Below, one piece after another: positions 24,066 to 35,304 of a DNA stretch of 64,000 nucleotides (its first letter is position 1; each line of letters begins with the position of its first letter). Source of the stretch: Dichomitus squalens LYAD-421 SS1 (Eukaryota; Basidiomycota; Agaricomycetes; Polyporales; Polyporaceae); contig NW_006766888.1 in NCBI RefSeq assembly GCF_000275845.1, positions 580,622 through 644,621 on the forward strand, read 5' to 3'. A program made the position numbers and the translations under genes. A model generated the notes under the pieces. That model did no database searches. It saw nothing but the letters and a program-made list of their open reading frames with translations, and was not told the origin of the DNA.

Positions 24066-25024
24066 ATGTCCGCTTCCACCATAGACTCTGTCACGGCGAC
24101 CCTCCACTATTTCGAACCCCCTGCGGATGGCTCGAAGCCATTCATCCACATCAACGCGGATCCCAAGACCGGCGTTCGCCCACAGAACTTTGAGACACGC
24201 ACTCACCAAGTCGAGATCGAGAATCTCCGCGGAAAGGAGCACACCGTGTCGCTTGATACCACCGGCTTCCAGTACTTCAAGCGCGCGGTACCCCATACCA
24301 CGTTCGAGAACAATGAGGTGGTGGAAAAGGAGTACTACCCTCAGTCGATAGAGCTCGTCAAGGAGCTCACTGGCGCTTCGAGGGCGGTGGTCTTTGATCA
24401 CAGTACGTCTTCCTTACTGTAGGCTGGTAAGGTAACGGCTGAACTATTGTCCAACAGCTATCCGCCGTCGCCGTCCTGGTGAAATCGAGGATACTCCCGA
24501 CAAGCGGCAGCCGGTGCCGCGGGTGCACATCGATCAGACAGAGGGGTCTGCCATCGCCCGCGTCCATCGCCACCTTCCTGCGGAGGACGTCCCCGACCTC
24601 CTATCCAAGCGTTTCCAGATAATCAACCTGTGGCGCCCTATCAAGCACGCTGCGCACGACTGGCCACTCACGCTTTGCGACTACCGCAGTGTCGATCGCT
24701 CTGCTGACCTTGTCCCGACCACGCTGAAGTATCCGGACCGTGACGGTGAGACGTTCAGCGTCAAGTTCAACCCTGGCCACAAGTGGAAGTACCTGCGCGG
24801 GATGGAACCGGAAGAGTTGGTGCTGATCAAGTGGTATGTGTTTATACGGGAACTTGGCAGGTGGTAGCGCTCATAAGGCTTCTTCTTTGTCCAGTTACGA
24901 CTCTCAGAAGGATGGGAAGACGGCCGTCTTTACGCCCCACACCGCATTTGAGGACCCCACGACGCCAAAGGACGCGCCTTTGCGCGAGTCCATCGAGCTC
25001 CGTCTCCTTGTATTCTATGACTAA
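24066..25024 (+). CDS. CmcJ/GA4-desaturase-type oxidoreductase, copy 1
   Basis: Three exons (24066-24402, 24458-24833, 24895-25024) join in frame to 280 residues. The protein begins MSASTIDSVTATLHYFEPPA. It contains DTTGFQYFKRAVPHTTFEN, then VPRVHIDQTEGSAIARVHRH, FQIINLWRPIKHAAHDWPLT and YSSL-type core segments, and ends with FTPHTAFEDPTTPKDAPLRE and IELRLLVFYD. The conserved His residues in VHIDQ, RVHRH and PHTAFEDP fit an Fe(II)-dependent oxygenase-like fold. Fungal relatives include the Fusarium GA4 desaturase and AsaB-type enzymes, several of them in secondary-metabolite clusters. The substrate here is unknown. A close tandem paralog lies at 26407. Confidence 0.85.
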
Positions 25025-26406
25025 GCGCAATGTATCCAGACCGGAATGATATGCTCTGCTCTGCTCCTCTAGATGCGATGCTGGGCTCGATTCAAAATAT
25101 TCTACTACACCAGAATGTCATGGCGGGTGCCTTGCTGAATCGTTCCTACACGGCCTGGGGATTCGAGGGTATACATGCTGCAATGATCGTAGACATGTCC
25201 ATTCGATCGACCTCGTCTCTTCTCAACCAACAAGATGGATAATTCACTCAGACAGCCGAGTACCGCCTGATGTCGTCCTCCCTCTCGATGCCGGACTTTT
25301 CTTGTTGACAGAACATAAAGGGTACCTTCGCGCGATGGTCACCCCTGATGACGACAAGGTCCTAATATCAATATCAGACGTTCATGAGGTGCAAGTCTCG
25401 CGGCCTTCCTTTTGGGCCGGGTCTGCTCATAAGCTACCCAGAGCATAGTGTGTCCGTCAAGCAGAAGGGCGCCTTTTGGTGGCAGCGAATGCGATCTATT
25501 GAACGATCCTCGACGCGGGAAAGCAATGTGACACGCTCTTTGAAACCTTGGATGGAAATCAATGTAGGTTATGAATGAACGTCGATATTTGAGCTTCGTT
25601 CACCATCGCATCATCGTGCTGGTGGGTACCAATCCCCGCAAGCTCGTCCATGACGGATATCCTGCCTCTGGGGTTATCGGATGCGACCTGCGACCAGAGC
25701 ACTTCGACCTTGCATGTGAGCTTTTCGGAGACAGTGATTATTTGAGCAGCCACATTCTGGCGTCGCCATATGTTTCCAATGCCTCGCGCTCCTCAAATTA
25801 ATCACGGCATCAGCTAAAGCATTGTGTCTGCTGTCAGAGGCGAGAGGGACAGAACCTGAAAGCTTCCGGAGCCGATCATGGCGGGTCCAAAGCCGTTGCT
25901 TTCACTACCATCATCTTGACGAAGAGGCGGGAAGCCGATGACTGAGTCAGTACACAGCGCAGCATATATCCGAATCCCGATGAAACCGTCACTGGCCAAA
26001 TCCAAAATTGGTAACCTCCCTGTTCGGGCGTCTTATAATCGTGACCCACCGTCATACCGTATGCCGGCACCTCGGTATTTGGAGGTTTCGTCCTGTACTC
26101 CTCAACTCCTCTGCGGGCGGTGCGTAATTGGCCTGACAGGAGCTGCCAAACACTGTGTCTCCTAGCACCGGATTCATGGTAGGTTGTTCGAGGACCTTGC
26201 GAAGGTCAGTTTTGTATCAGCGATAACAAAGGACTTGCGTGCTTCGTGTGGGAAGCGGCTTACCAACCCTCTTGGAGTGTCGGTGTCCGAGTACATATGA
26301 GCCTCGACACCCCTTTCTCCTGCTGTCAAGGTTTCTGCAAGCACCCCAAGTCCTCAGCTATCGGCGACATACGCCTTAAGGCGCACAGTATTCTTCAGGC
26401 AGAAAG
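25025..26406. other. Region between the tandem CmcJ-type genes
   Basis: 1.4 kb holding a broken methyltransferase fragment (listed separately) and otherwise no recognised gene. Minus-strand frames at 25814-26070 were examined and not accepted. Confidence 0.5.
25475..25801 (+). pseudogene. Truncated methyltransferase pseudogene
   Basis: The frame GRLLVAANAIY, a TGA stop at 25500-25502, then TILDAGKQCDTLFETLDG mirrors the MMAANPIYSAVLEAGKTDRT region of the intact methyltransferase at 9153-10269. In another frame from about 25618, VGTNPRKLVHDGYPASGVIG and CDLRPEHFDLACELFGDSD mirror the SAM-binding region (GTDLRKLVYDGYPASNVVG). The fragment has an in-frame stop, a frame change and neither the N-terminal nor the C-terminal third, so it cannot encode a working enzyme. 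It sits between the two CmcJ-type genes. It is a relic of a methyltransferase gene that once lay here. Confidence 0.75.
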
Positions 26407-27367
26407 ATGACTATCTCGACCGCCGATACCGTCACCGCTACCCTACACTACTTCGCTCCTCCGTTGGATGGCTCCAAGCCATACCACTTCATCAACGCAG
26501 ACCCGATCACCGGCAAGCGCGCCAAAAACTGGGAGACCGTTACGCAGGAGCGCGAGATCGAGAATATTCGCGGAAAGGAGCACACGGTCTCGCTGGACAC
26601 GACCGGCTTCCAGTTTTATAGACGCGCTGTTCCACATACGACGTTCGAGAACGACGAGGTCATCGAGAAGGAATACTATCCTCAATCCATCGAGCTCGCC
26701 AAGGAGTTGACTGGTGCCTCCAGAGTGGTAGTCTTCGATCACAGTGTGTATTATTCCCTCGTTGCTTTCGTAGTATACTGAAAGTTACGAACCTCAGCTA
26801 TCCGCCGCCGCCGCCCGGACGAGATTGCGGACACGCCTCAGAAGCGCCAACCCGTGCCGCTAGTGCACATTGACCAGACGGCTGAGTCTGCTGTCGCACG
26901 TGTACACCGCCACCTTCCCGCTGAGGATGTTCCCAAACTCCTCGCGAACCGCTTCCAGATCATTAACCTCTGGCGCCCCATTCATCATGCAGCCTGGGAC
27001 TGGCCGCTCGCGCTCTGCGACTATCGCACCGTGGACCGTTCCAACGATCTTGTTCCCACGACGCTCAAGTACCCGGACCGTGACGGTGAGACCTTCAGCG
27101 TGAAATTCAACCCCGCCAACAAGTGGCGATACCTCCGGGGTATGGAGCCTGACGAAATCGTCCTCATCAAGTGGTGCGTTCTCTCCTCCGCTCATATGAC
27201 GTGCTGCGCCAAAAGTCTCATTCGCCCGTCTCTGTAGCTACGATTCCCAGGATGATGGCAAGACTGCCATCTTCACGCCTCATACCGCGTTTGAGGACCC
27301 TACGACGCCGAAGGACGCGCCGCTGCGCGAGTCCATCGAACTGCGCCTCCTCGTGTTCTACGACTAG
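26407..27367 (+). CDS. CmcJ/GA4-desaturase-type oxidoreductase, copy 2
   Basis: Tandem paralog of the gene at 24066-25024, with the same three-exon structure and introns at the same positions (after VVFDH and after IK). The start at 26407 reads MTISTADTVTATLHYFAPPL. The core matches copy 1 closely: IRGKEHTVSLDTTGFQFYRR, LVHIDQTAESAVARVHRHL, WRPIHHAAWDWPLALCDYRT and FTPHTAFEDPTTPKDAPLRE. The stop is at 27365-27367. All putative metal-binding His residues of copy 1 are kept, so both copies look functional. Their promoters differ, which would allow different regulation. The substrate is unknown. Confidence 0.85.
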
Positions 27368-27933
27368 GTGTCCATGCAGTCAAGATGCTATATGCCATGA
27401 TCGCCTAGCAACCTTGACGTTGTACGTTTAGTTGGAGAGCGGATGTAGTGATTACACCTCCTGTACGTTCTGTATGCTGCTGTACAATTGACATGCTGTC
27501 ACCGCCGGTTCTTTCAGACTGTTTTAATACACGGCTGGGCTCTGGCTCTTTTGAAGCAAAGTATGCTTACGTCCAGCGCAGGCCGCAGAACATACAAATT
27601 GCTCGGCAAAGCGGGTCTGGACTTGTGCGCTTCCGGAGCCGGGGGCGTCAGGCAGGGTGCGCTGCCCAAAAATGGAAGGCAAGAAAGACCTGGCGAATGC
27701 AGTCGTGACTGTACCATCCGGACTCTGGCGGAACTTCTGCGATCACATTACGTTCTCCATACATCTGGGCGAGACGTGAGCTGGCGACGATCTTTTATCT
27801 TGTCACAGGATTCCGTTATGCTTGACCAATTTGCCTTGCGCACGCGGGGCATTCAAAGGCGCGAGGGTACTAAGGGAGGCTGGTTCCGTGTAACTTTGAC
27901 TCGCAGTGAGACGAAACGACCTTCTCATTCCAC
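27368..27933. other. Intergenic region before the MFS transporter
   Basis: 566 bp between two plus-strand genes. No gene recognised. It should contain the transporter promoter. Confidence 0.5.
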
Positions 27934-29910
27934 ATGGATCCCAAACTGACCAAGACTTACATCGCTGGTGCGGAGAAGAAAGACGACTTCGATGAATCGA
28001 AGCAGGATGTTTCTACTGGTGCCTCCTCGGTAACGACCCATGGACCCCTCGCCGACGTAGCGGTGCTCGAACATCCCGATGGTCGTGAAGGGGTTGTCAT
28101 TCAGGAGCTTGCTCCCGTCGACCATGGCTTGGGGGCTTGGGGCTTCTGTGCTTGCAGCTTCATAGTCGAGACCCTCATTTGGGGCTTCCTCTTCAGGTAT
28201 GTGCTCTCCCCCCCTCGCTCCCTGACTATGGACACCAGCAAGTGCTGATGGTTGTGTCCGTCAACAGCTATGGTATCTTTCAAGGTAGTACTGTATGTTC
28301 CGCTATCATTCCTCGGCCTAACAACGTCCCAGATTACTACACTACACACCCACCTTTCGACACCTCATCTCCAGTCGCCATTGCAGCAGTGGGTACCGTC
28401 GGGCTTGGCATCCAATACGGAGAGGTAAGTTAAATCATTGTCCCGGAAAATATCACCCCTAGTATATACTCACCGATCCCCAGGTCCTTCTCCTGACAGT
28501 TTTCTTTCGACGTTATCCAGAGTACATGAGGCCGGCGATGTCTCTAGGACTCGTGCTTTACTTTGTTTGTCTCTTCTGCTCTAGCTTTGCAACCCAGGTA
28601 TGTCCCGGCATCTATCCCTAGCCGTCTTATATGTGTCTCAACTCATCCTGGTGCATCTAGGTGTGGCAGCTGATCCTGCTACAAGGCGTTGGGCTGGGTT
28701 TCAGCGGGGGCTTTGTATACCTCCCTACCATGATCTGGCTACCCCAATGGTTCTCTGAGCGCCGCGGTCTTGCGGGTGGCATCATCTTCGCTGGTACTGG
28801 CGTTGGCGGTAAGTCATTGCGTGCTTAAACGTGCGCAACGCAAAAATCCCACCCCCGATTTCGGCTCCAGCACCACTGAATTACAGAAGCTAATCGAGCG
28901 TTTGCGTTGCTCTAGGCTTCGTCTTCCCGTTTCTGCTCAATGCGCTTCTGAGCAAAGTCGGCCTTCCCTGGACCCTGCGCATCTGGGCCATCATGACCTG
29001 CACTTTAACGGGCATCGCGTTCCTTGGCGTGCGCCCGCGTATCCCCGTACCAAAGCGCGCACCTGGGCAGCAACGGCCGAGGCTCATCGTGCCGCAGATG
29101 CGGTACTTCAAGAGCCCGCTCTGGCTGAGCTTCGTACGTGATCTCCGCCTGTGCGGAACAGATGGTGTGAGCTAGACTGACATGTCTCCGATAGTCGCTC
29201 ACCTGCCTCGTCCAAGGGCTCTCGTACTTTCCGGTCTCCCTCTACATCGCATCTTTCACACAAAATCTCTCCACGCCGCTCACGGCGACAATCATCCTCT
29301 CGCTCTTCAACTCTGCTGGAGTCGTCGGTCAGGTCTTCCTCGGCTGGCTCACCGATCGCTACGCATACCCGTGGGTCATGCTTTTCAGCTCGCTCGGCAG
29401 CGCCCTCGCCGCGTTCCTGCTCTGGGGTTTCGCACAAGGTCCGGCGCTGATTTACCCATTTGCAATCATCTTCGGAGCACTCGTGAGTCCGGATCACCTC
29501 TCAGCCAGACATACCCGCTCTAAATTACGCTTCTTTCATCTGCTTCCGTCGTGATGCGCTTACGCTCTAACGTACACTCTTGAAATAACGCGCAGAGCGG
29601 CGGTTTCTCCGCCGTCTGGCCAAACGCCGCGGTCGATTGCGCAGGTCGTAATCCTGAAAATGCAGACATCACTTATGCAGGAACAGCCGCGTTCAAGGGG
29701 GTATCCGCCGTCATAGGCCCCATTCTCTCCGGCATCCTCCTCCAGGCAGGGAAGTCATCCACAACTTTCGGAAAGCATTACGGTCGCGCAGGATACGGTG
29801 CTGTCGAGATATTCGTCGGTTCATGCGCCCTCGCGGCTGGGCTTGGGAGCATTGTAGTTGCGGCCGCGAGACATAATCTCGCCGCGAAGGCTAAGTCGCT
29901 TCCGAGGTGA
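27934..29910 (+). CDS. MFS transporter, monocarboxylate (MCT/SLC16-like) family
   Basis: Twelve-helix membrane carrier. The hydrophilic N-tail (MDPKLTKTYIAGAEKKDDFD) leads to helix 1, HGLGAWGFCACSFIVETLIW, which splices through a 17-nt exon at 28268-28284 (SYGIFQ) to DYYTTHPPFDTSSPVAIAAV. Further helices read LLQGVGLGFSGGFVYLPTMI and GLAGGIIFAGTGVGGFVFPF; the loop QWFSERRGLAGG is typical of fungal MCT-like carriers. The C-half has LFNSAGVVGQVFLGWLTDRY, the second copy of the MFS loop motif, and ends NLAAKAKSLPR at the stop at 29908-29910. Seven or so introns. Family members move monocarboxylates or riboflavin, and the substrate cannot be read from sequence. Confidence 0.88.
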
Positions 29911-30152
29911 ATCGGAGGTGGAACATGGGCGGAACACAAGCAGTGCTTCTGCGGAAGCTCCCTTGTGTCTAGGTCGGTCCCAACGAAACACAGGATAGCG
30001 GTGAGCCGACAACATGTGAGAATAGATGTTATTGTACGAATACAATGTTATAGACGAACATGTGGCATGGGTTCGTTCGAGCCGCTAAACAAGACAAATC
30101 GAGTTGATGGAAGGAATACATGGAAATGGAAGTCCGCATCGCATCAACCAGT

Positions 30153-33100
30153 TCACCGGATGCTCTCCCCCTCGAGGTTCGTCGCGAACCTTCCAGATTC
30201 ATACCCTGACCCCCGATTCGGGTCGTCCGTGTAGGCAGAAATGTAGTCAAAGTCGTCCTCCCCCTCAAGGGTAGAAATACGCGGCGCCTCGGGCTGCGGG
30301 GACGATACAGACCGCAAGCCCTGGTTCGGCCCCGCCCCCGGCCCAAGCCCAACCCCCAACGACGACGGATACGGAGACGTGGGTAGCGGACGCTTCTTCA
30401 CGTTTAGCGGGCTGATGTCAGCGAGCCCGACGCTTTCGCTGCTGAAGTTGCGCGGCGGGGCCTGCTGCTGCTGTCGCCTGAAAGCAGCCGCCGAGATAGT
30501 GCGCGTGCCGCCCTGCGCCGAGAACGACGTGCCAGATCCCGTCGTGGCGGGCAGGTTGTACATAGAGCTCGAGCCCCCCGGGAGACCAGAGGGTGTGCCC
30601 AGGGGCGTGCGGAACGGCGTTCCGTCCGAGTCTTGGGCGCTGAGTGAGGGACGCTGTTGTCCGCTGCCGTCACTGAGCGTTGGCGAGACGGGCGCGGGAG
30701 GAATCACGTCTTGCGACATCTTCCTACCCACGGGCGTGCCAATGGACCGGTCGCGCTCGCGGACGTACATGTTCTCTAGCTTCGGGCTCGTTGGTTGCGC
30801 CGTCGCCGTGTTCACGGGTGGCAGCGGAGAGGGGTCGCGCCTCTGCCTGTTGAAAGGTGAAGGCGAAGCCCCGTACGGACGACTCGAGAGAGGGGATGGA
30901 GGAGGCTTGTCCTGAATGGGCGATATCGTTGGGGAGCTGATCATCAGTGCGTCAAGCTCGCGAGATACCTCACGAGCGGCCGCAGCATTCAATTCGTCCT
31001 CATCCATGAGGGCTTCAGTCGTGGGTGGGGTACGCGCACGTTGCTCTGGCGGAGGCGGATTTTGGGGTGACGGTTCCCGCGGAGCTGAATCGGAGCGCAC
31101 GGGAGACGCGGGTTGCTGAGGCGATGGAATCGTCGATTGCTCTATGCAGCGCACGGATTTAGCATGCAGCTCCTATCGTCGCACGATCTGTGATTCCCCA
31201 AACGACTCACCTTCTCCCGAAGTCCGTCCATTCTGGTACTCATTCGCGCCCGCGTCCATCGCAGGGACCGGTACGCGCGCGTATCTTTGTCCCGGTGGTG
31301 TCTGCTGCTGTGGGTGCGACTGTTGCTGCTGCGCCTCCTGCTCCTCATGACGCTTCTCCAGCTCGGTGTCCATGTCGCTGACACCCCCAAATCTCACCCG
31401 CCTGTCTCCAGAATCGGACAGAGACTCGGCCGACCCGTTCCCAAGCCCCTGCCCTGGAGACATGTACGCGAGCCCCTCGTCCTCGTCGTACGCGGACTGC
31501 GGGCGCATCGCATCCTTCCCGTTGCGCTGCTCGGGCACGCCCAACGCCTGCATCGCGGTAGGGGGTTGCGAGGGAGCAGCGCCTTCGGGAAGCCCTTGCC
31601 CGTTCGAGGGCGTATACATGGGCGGGGGCGGGGAGTACCGCTGCGGGCCGAAGTCGCCGCCCTTGACGTCCTGCGGAGGCGCGTCGCGTGCGGGCTGGTA
31701 GCGGCCCGAGCTGGCGTTCGGACCAGACCCGCTGCCAGACGCGCCGTCGAGGGACAACCCACCGTTGCCTAAGGCCTGGGCGACGCTTGACGAGAACGAC
31801 TCGTGATTGCTGCGGTCGAGCTCGATAGAGGGAGCGCGGTCGCCGCCTTGCATTGGTGGGGCACTGATGTACGGGTTCGTGAATTGAGACGGGCCACCTG
31901 GCGGGGGGCGAGGACCGGCAGCCTTTACAGGGAATGTTGCGAATCGGCCACCACGAGGACTTGCCGCCTTGTCACGGTCAATGCCACCAATAGTGCTTGG
32001 TTGGTTAGAGACGGGAGGTGAGGAGTATGTCCCGAACTCGTTGACGGAAGAGTTGGTGAGCACGGGTGATTGGGATGCAAAGTCCGGTGCCATGAGTTGA
32101 CCAAAGGAGAAGTCGCCCTCTTCGACTTGAGGAAGGCCGGGGTAGGCTCCAGGAGCAGGTGATGGAGCATAGCCTGACTGTGGAGGGCCTTGTAGATACG
32201 GATTGTTTGTTGAGGACGCGGACGACATTTGATGCTGCTCGGTTGGAGAAGGGACTGGGGATAGCTCGCGGCCTGGAAGCGGTCGTATTGTTCGATGTGA
32301 GGGGTTCGGGTCAGGTTCAGGCGAATAGGTGACTTCCGAGACAGATCGCGCCGCCTCCGCGACAAGGAACTCAGTACGTGCATGGCCTGCGTAGTACGGT
32401 CGCGGGAGGCCCGGCTGTGTTTGCTCAAGTGGGATTTCCTGCAAGGGTCGTAGGTATATGCACTACTTAGGCCATGTCGATGACTTACCGAGATCACGAG
32501 CTTGCCCAGCTCGCCAACAATCTGTAGATCCAAGTTGAGCAGGCACGGGTATGCGACGATCAGAGGAAATAGACATACGGCGCCCTTCTCGCAACATTCT
32601 AGCAAGCCACCAAACTTCCTCCCCATCCACGCTCGGACAGTCGACCGCTTGAAGTCGCCCAAGTTCGCCTCCTCCGCCGTGATGTCGGCGTCCATCTGGC
32701 GAATGTCCTCTCGCAGTCGATTGAGATGATCGGTTTGCTGTTGCAGGTTCTTGTTTTCGGGGTTCATCTTGCTCAGCTTGCGCTCAGCAGCCTCTGCGTC
32801 GGAGAAGACGGACTTGCGCCGTCTTTTGAGCTCATCGAGGTTCTCCTCGCGTGTTCGGATAGCCTTCATCTGCTCGCGGATCGTGCCTTCATGGCTCGCA
32901 TATACAGACAGCGCCGAGGAGAAGTGGACGAGGAGGGCATTGGAGGCAGTGAGGGTGTCCTAATGGAGAGTTGCTGCAACTGTGCATCGACGCAACAAAG
33001 TGAAGCTTACACTCACCCCAAGGTCGTCTCCCTCGCCCTGTCCCCATAGCCTGAGAGCCTCGGACGCCCGCGCGAAGTCCGCGCTGAGTCTCTGTAATCT

Positions 33101-33301
33101 AATCGACGCATACATCATCGGTTAATGCAGACAGCGGGCCATTGGGCCTCAGATTTCGCCCCGGCTGAGTATTATGACGTACGAGTTGAGAACCGCCTTC
33201 TCCGCGATAATGAGGTCCTGGAGAGAACGCAAGTCCTGCTTACCCGCGAGCCCAGGCAAGGTCGTATTGTGCGCGATCTTGCGCGTGGCGTTTCTGAACA
33301 T
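30153..33301 (-). CDS. PIL1: Eisosome core protein, Pil1/Lsp1-like BAR domain with long disordered tail
   Basis: Pil1/Lsp1 proteins form the coat of eisosomes, furrows in the fungal plasma membrane. The start at 33301-33299 gives MFRNATRKIAHNTTLPGLAG and QDLRSLQDLIIAEKAVLNS. Introns then join RLSADFARASEALRLWGQG, DTLTASNALLVHFSSALSVY, a coiled coil (LSKMNPENKNLQQQTDHLNR; DFKRSTVRAWMGRKFGGLLE), KGAIVGELGKLVIS and EIPLEQTQPGLPRPYYAGH. These cover the whole Pil1 BAR domain in roughly 240 residues. A Ser/Pro/Gly-rich tail of about 700 residues follows, ending with DDFDYISAYTDDPNRGSGYE and the stop at 30153. Yeast Pil1 has about 340 residues, so the tail is a large extension seen in basidiomycete members. 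About six introns. Confidence 0.9.
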
Positions 33302-34215
33302 TTGGGCAAGGCTTTCGTATGCTGTCCACTGCCAGTCGCAGTGTAGTGGTGGATGTAGGAACAGTCAAAAAATGTCGGACGTGCCAGTGCGATGGAACGT
33401 TATGGCACGGTGCTGCGCAGCGCATACAGTCAATACGGAAGAGTAAGGGCTCCCGAGGCACGGCCGCGAGAGCGTCATCGGATACAGCGCCACGGCGCTC
33501 AATTACAATCCCATCGCCCGCCGCTTAGATCGGCTTGAATTGTGCCGTCATGTTATATGTCCCTTTGCTCTCCCAGTCTGCAGCCTCGTTTCTCATGTAA
33601 ACCAGAGCAAGATGAACCGAAGGGTCACCCAGCGTGCGCGGCGACTCCGGTTGGCAGCCTACCATTCCCGGCAGATTCAGCGGACGCAACAAGACCTCGA
33701 AATAAATACGCATGACCTGAGTCTATTTCTGGTGCTGAGCAATCTATTCCGAGCGCAACCGTAAGCTGAAAGTGATCTTCATAGGCAGCATAAGCATACG
33801 GCATACGAGGGTTCCATGGCAGAATACCCTACGTGCGATTGTGGAATGAAGTGAATACTATCAGCACATAAGCTCTAGATTATAATACATGTGTGAGGCC
33901 TTATTTATGGAGGGTATATAAGTACACCTAAGGAACGCATAGCATAAGCATCGGGTCGTTACAGTACAAGATGGACTTTCGGACGCACATGGAGCGAGAG
34001 CAGTTATACATAATCCGACATTAAGAGACATACGAAGCCCTTGACCTTCCGAAACCGAGCGAACTGCCATGATCCAGCGTAAGTATCCGAATCCCGAGAC
34101 CGTCAAACGTAAGTCGTAAACGTAAATGCGCACAAGACCAGGCAAGAACCAGCTTGCCCGAGCGCAGCGTGCGAGACGAATGCCAGCCGCAAGTAAGTAT
34201 ATCACGACAGGACGC
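33302..34215. other. Intergenic region between two minus-strand genes
   Basis: 0.9 kb with no recognised gene. The frames at 33525-33713 and 33861-34205 have no family resemblance. It holds the eisosome promoter and the 3' flank of the next gene. Confidence 0.5.
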
Positions 34216-35304
34216 TCACCACATATGCCCGCCCCATGCTGTGCCGATCTGGTCGAACGGCACGTCGCCCTGGATGAACCGCCGCGACTTCCCGCGCCCG
34301 TGCATGCCCAAGCTCGCGGAGACCCCGACGACAGTCAGGCTTTCATGCTTGGCTTCCTTCGCGTTCTCTTCGATACTCTCCAGACGTTGCACGCTCCTGG
34401 ACGGCTTGTCCTTCGGCCGCTCCTTGTACAGGCGGTCGCGCCGGGCGTTCTCCTTCGCCGCTTTCTTCTTGACCTCAGCTCGCGCCGAGGGCGCAACGGG
34501 GAGAGGCTTGGACAGCTCCGCGGGGGTAGGGAGGGGCTTGTTCGTGTCCACGAGCAGCCATTCTCTACTCATGGTCGAGGTGGGGGTTGCGACGAGCGGT
34601 GAGTCGTCCTCCGACTCGGACTCTTCAGGGGAGGACGGGAAGACGAGGTCATGCGGGACGCCGTCCCCGAGCATCTTCCGCACCCTGCGCATCTTCTCGC
34701 GCCTCATTGCCGCGTCGGACGGTATGTAGAACGTCGGCGGCTCGATTGGGGCGCTAGCAAGCGGTTCGTACGTGGGAGAGCCCGGGATGGTGTCGAGATT
34801 AGGCTTGCGCGAGCGGGAAGGAGAGGGGCTAGAAGGGACCAAGAGCTTCAGAAGAGGTGGGCGCTGGACAGAGTAAGGCGTGCGCCATGCAAGCTCGTCC
34901 GTCTTGACGCGGACGCTCGACGTCGACCTACGCGAGGCGACGGAATCTGGGCTCGTCGCGTCCTTGCGCATTGCTTCCAGGTCAGCCTTGGGAGAAGACT
35001 TCTTGCGGGCGTGCCCGCGGAAGGGATTCCTGCTTGACGTGGGCGTCTTGGGAGGGGCCGGAAGCTCGGTATGCGGTGCAGGCGCGACTGGACGTACAGG
35101 CTCAGGGTCAGCCATCGTGGTGATTGGCAATTGCGATGAACGTCTATACGTACCTGTATATGAGAGGTCGAGAACATGCGGCGTACTGCCGAGTACCTGA
35201 CCGAGTTTATTGTTCGTACGGATGAGCTTCGCGCGCTGTTCGCTCGACAGCTCGTTCCGGGTGGGCGGCGGCGGCGGGAAGCGGATGACAGCAGGGGCAG
35301 ACAT
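34216..35304 (-). CDS. Hypothetical intrinsically disordered protein
   Basis: A 362-residue frame that opens at the ATG 35304-35302 with MSAPAVIRFPPPPPTRNELS, then AKLIRTNNKLGQVLGSTPHV. This short conserved N-terminal block recurs, as far as I recall, in basidiomycete hypothetical proteins. The rest is Ser/Pro/Lys-rich with acidic and basic patches (FPSSPEESESEDDS; MRREKMRRVRKMLGDGVPH). It closes with KSRRFIQGDVPFDQIGTAWG before the stop at 34216. An in-frame intron near 35110-35155 is possible (GTACGT follows a TCATATACAG exon end). No catalytic domain was recognised. The gene is probably real, with function unknown. Confidence 0.7.
   Translation of the reverse strand: MSAPAVIRFPPPPPTRNELSSEQRAKLIRTNNKLGQVLGSTPHVLDLSYTGTYRRSSQLPITTMADPEPVRPVAPAPHTELPAPPKTPTSSRNPFRGHARKKSSPKADLEAMRKDATSPDSVASRRSTSSVRVKTDELAWRTPYSVQRPPLLKLLVPSSPSPSRSRKPNLDTIPGSPTYEPLASAPIEPPTFYIPSDAAMRREKMRRVRKMLGDGVPHDLVFPSSPEESESEDDSPLVATPTSTMSREWLLVDTNKPLPTPAELSKPLPVAPSARAEVKKKAAKENARRDRLYKERPKDKPSRSVQRLESIEENAKEAKHESLTVVGVSASLGMHGRGKSRRFIQGDVPFDQIGTAWGGHMW

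Noticed and set aside
25814..26070. Minus-strand frames between the CmcJ-type genes
   Set aside because: Short, overlapping, with no recognisable domain.
34126..34729. Plus-strand frames of 158 and 191 codons
   Set aside because: Antisense shadows of the disordered hypothetical at 34216-35304, caused by GC-rich codon bias.
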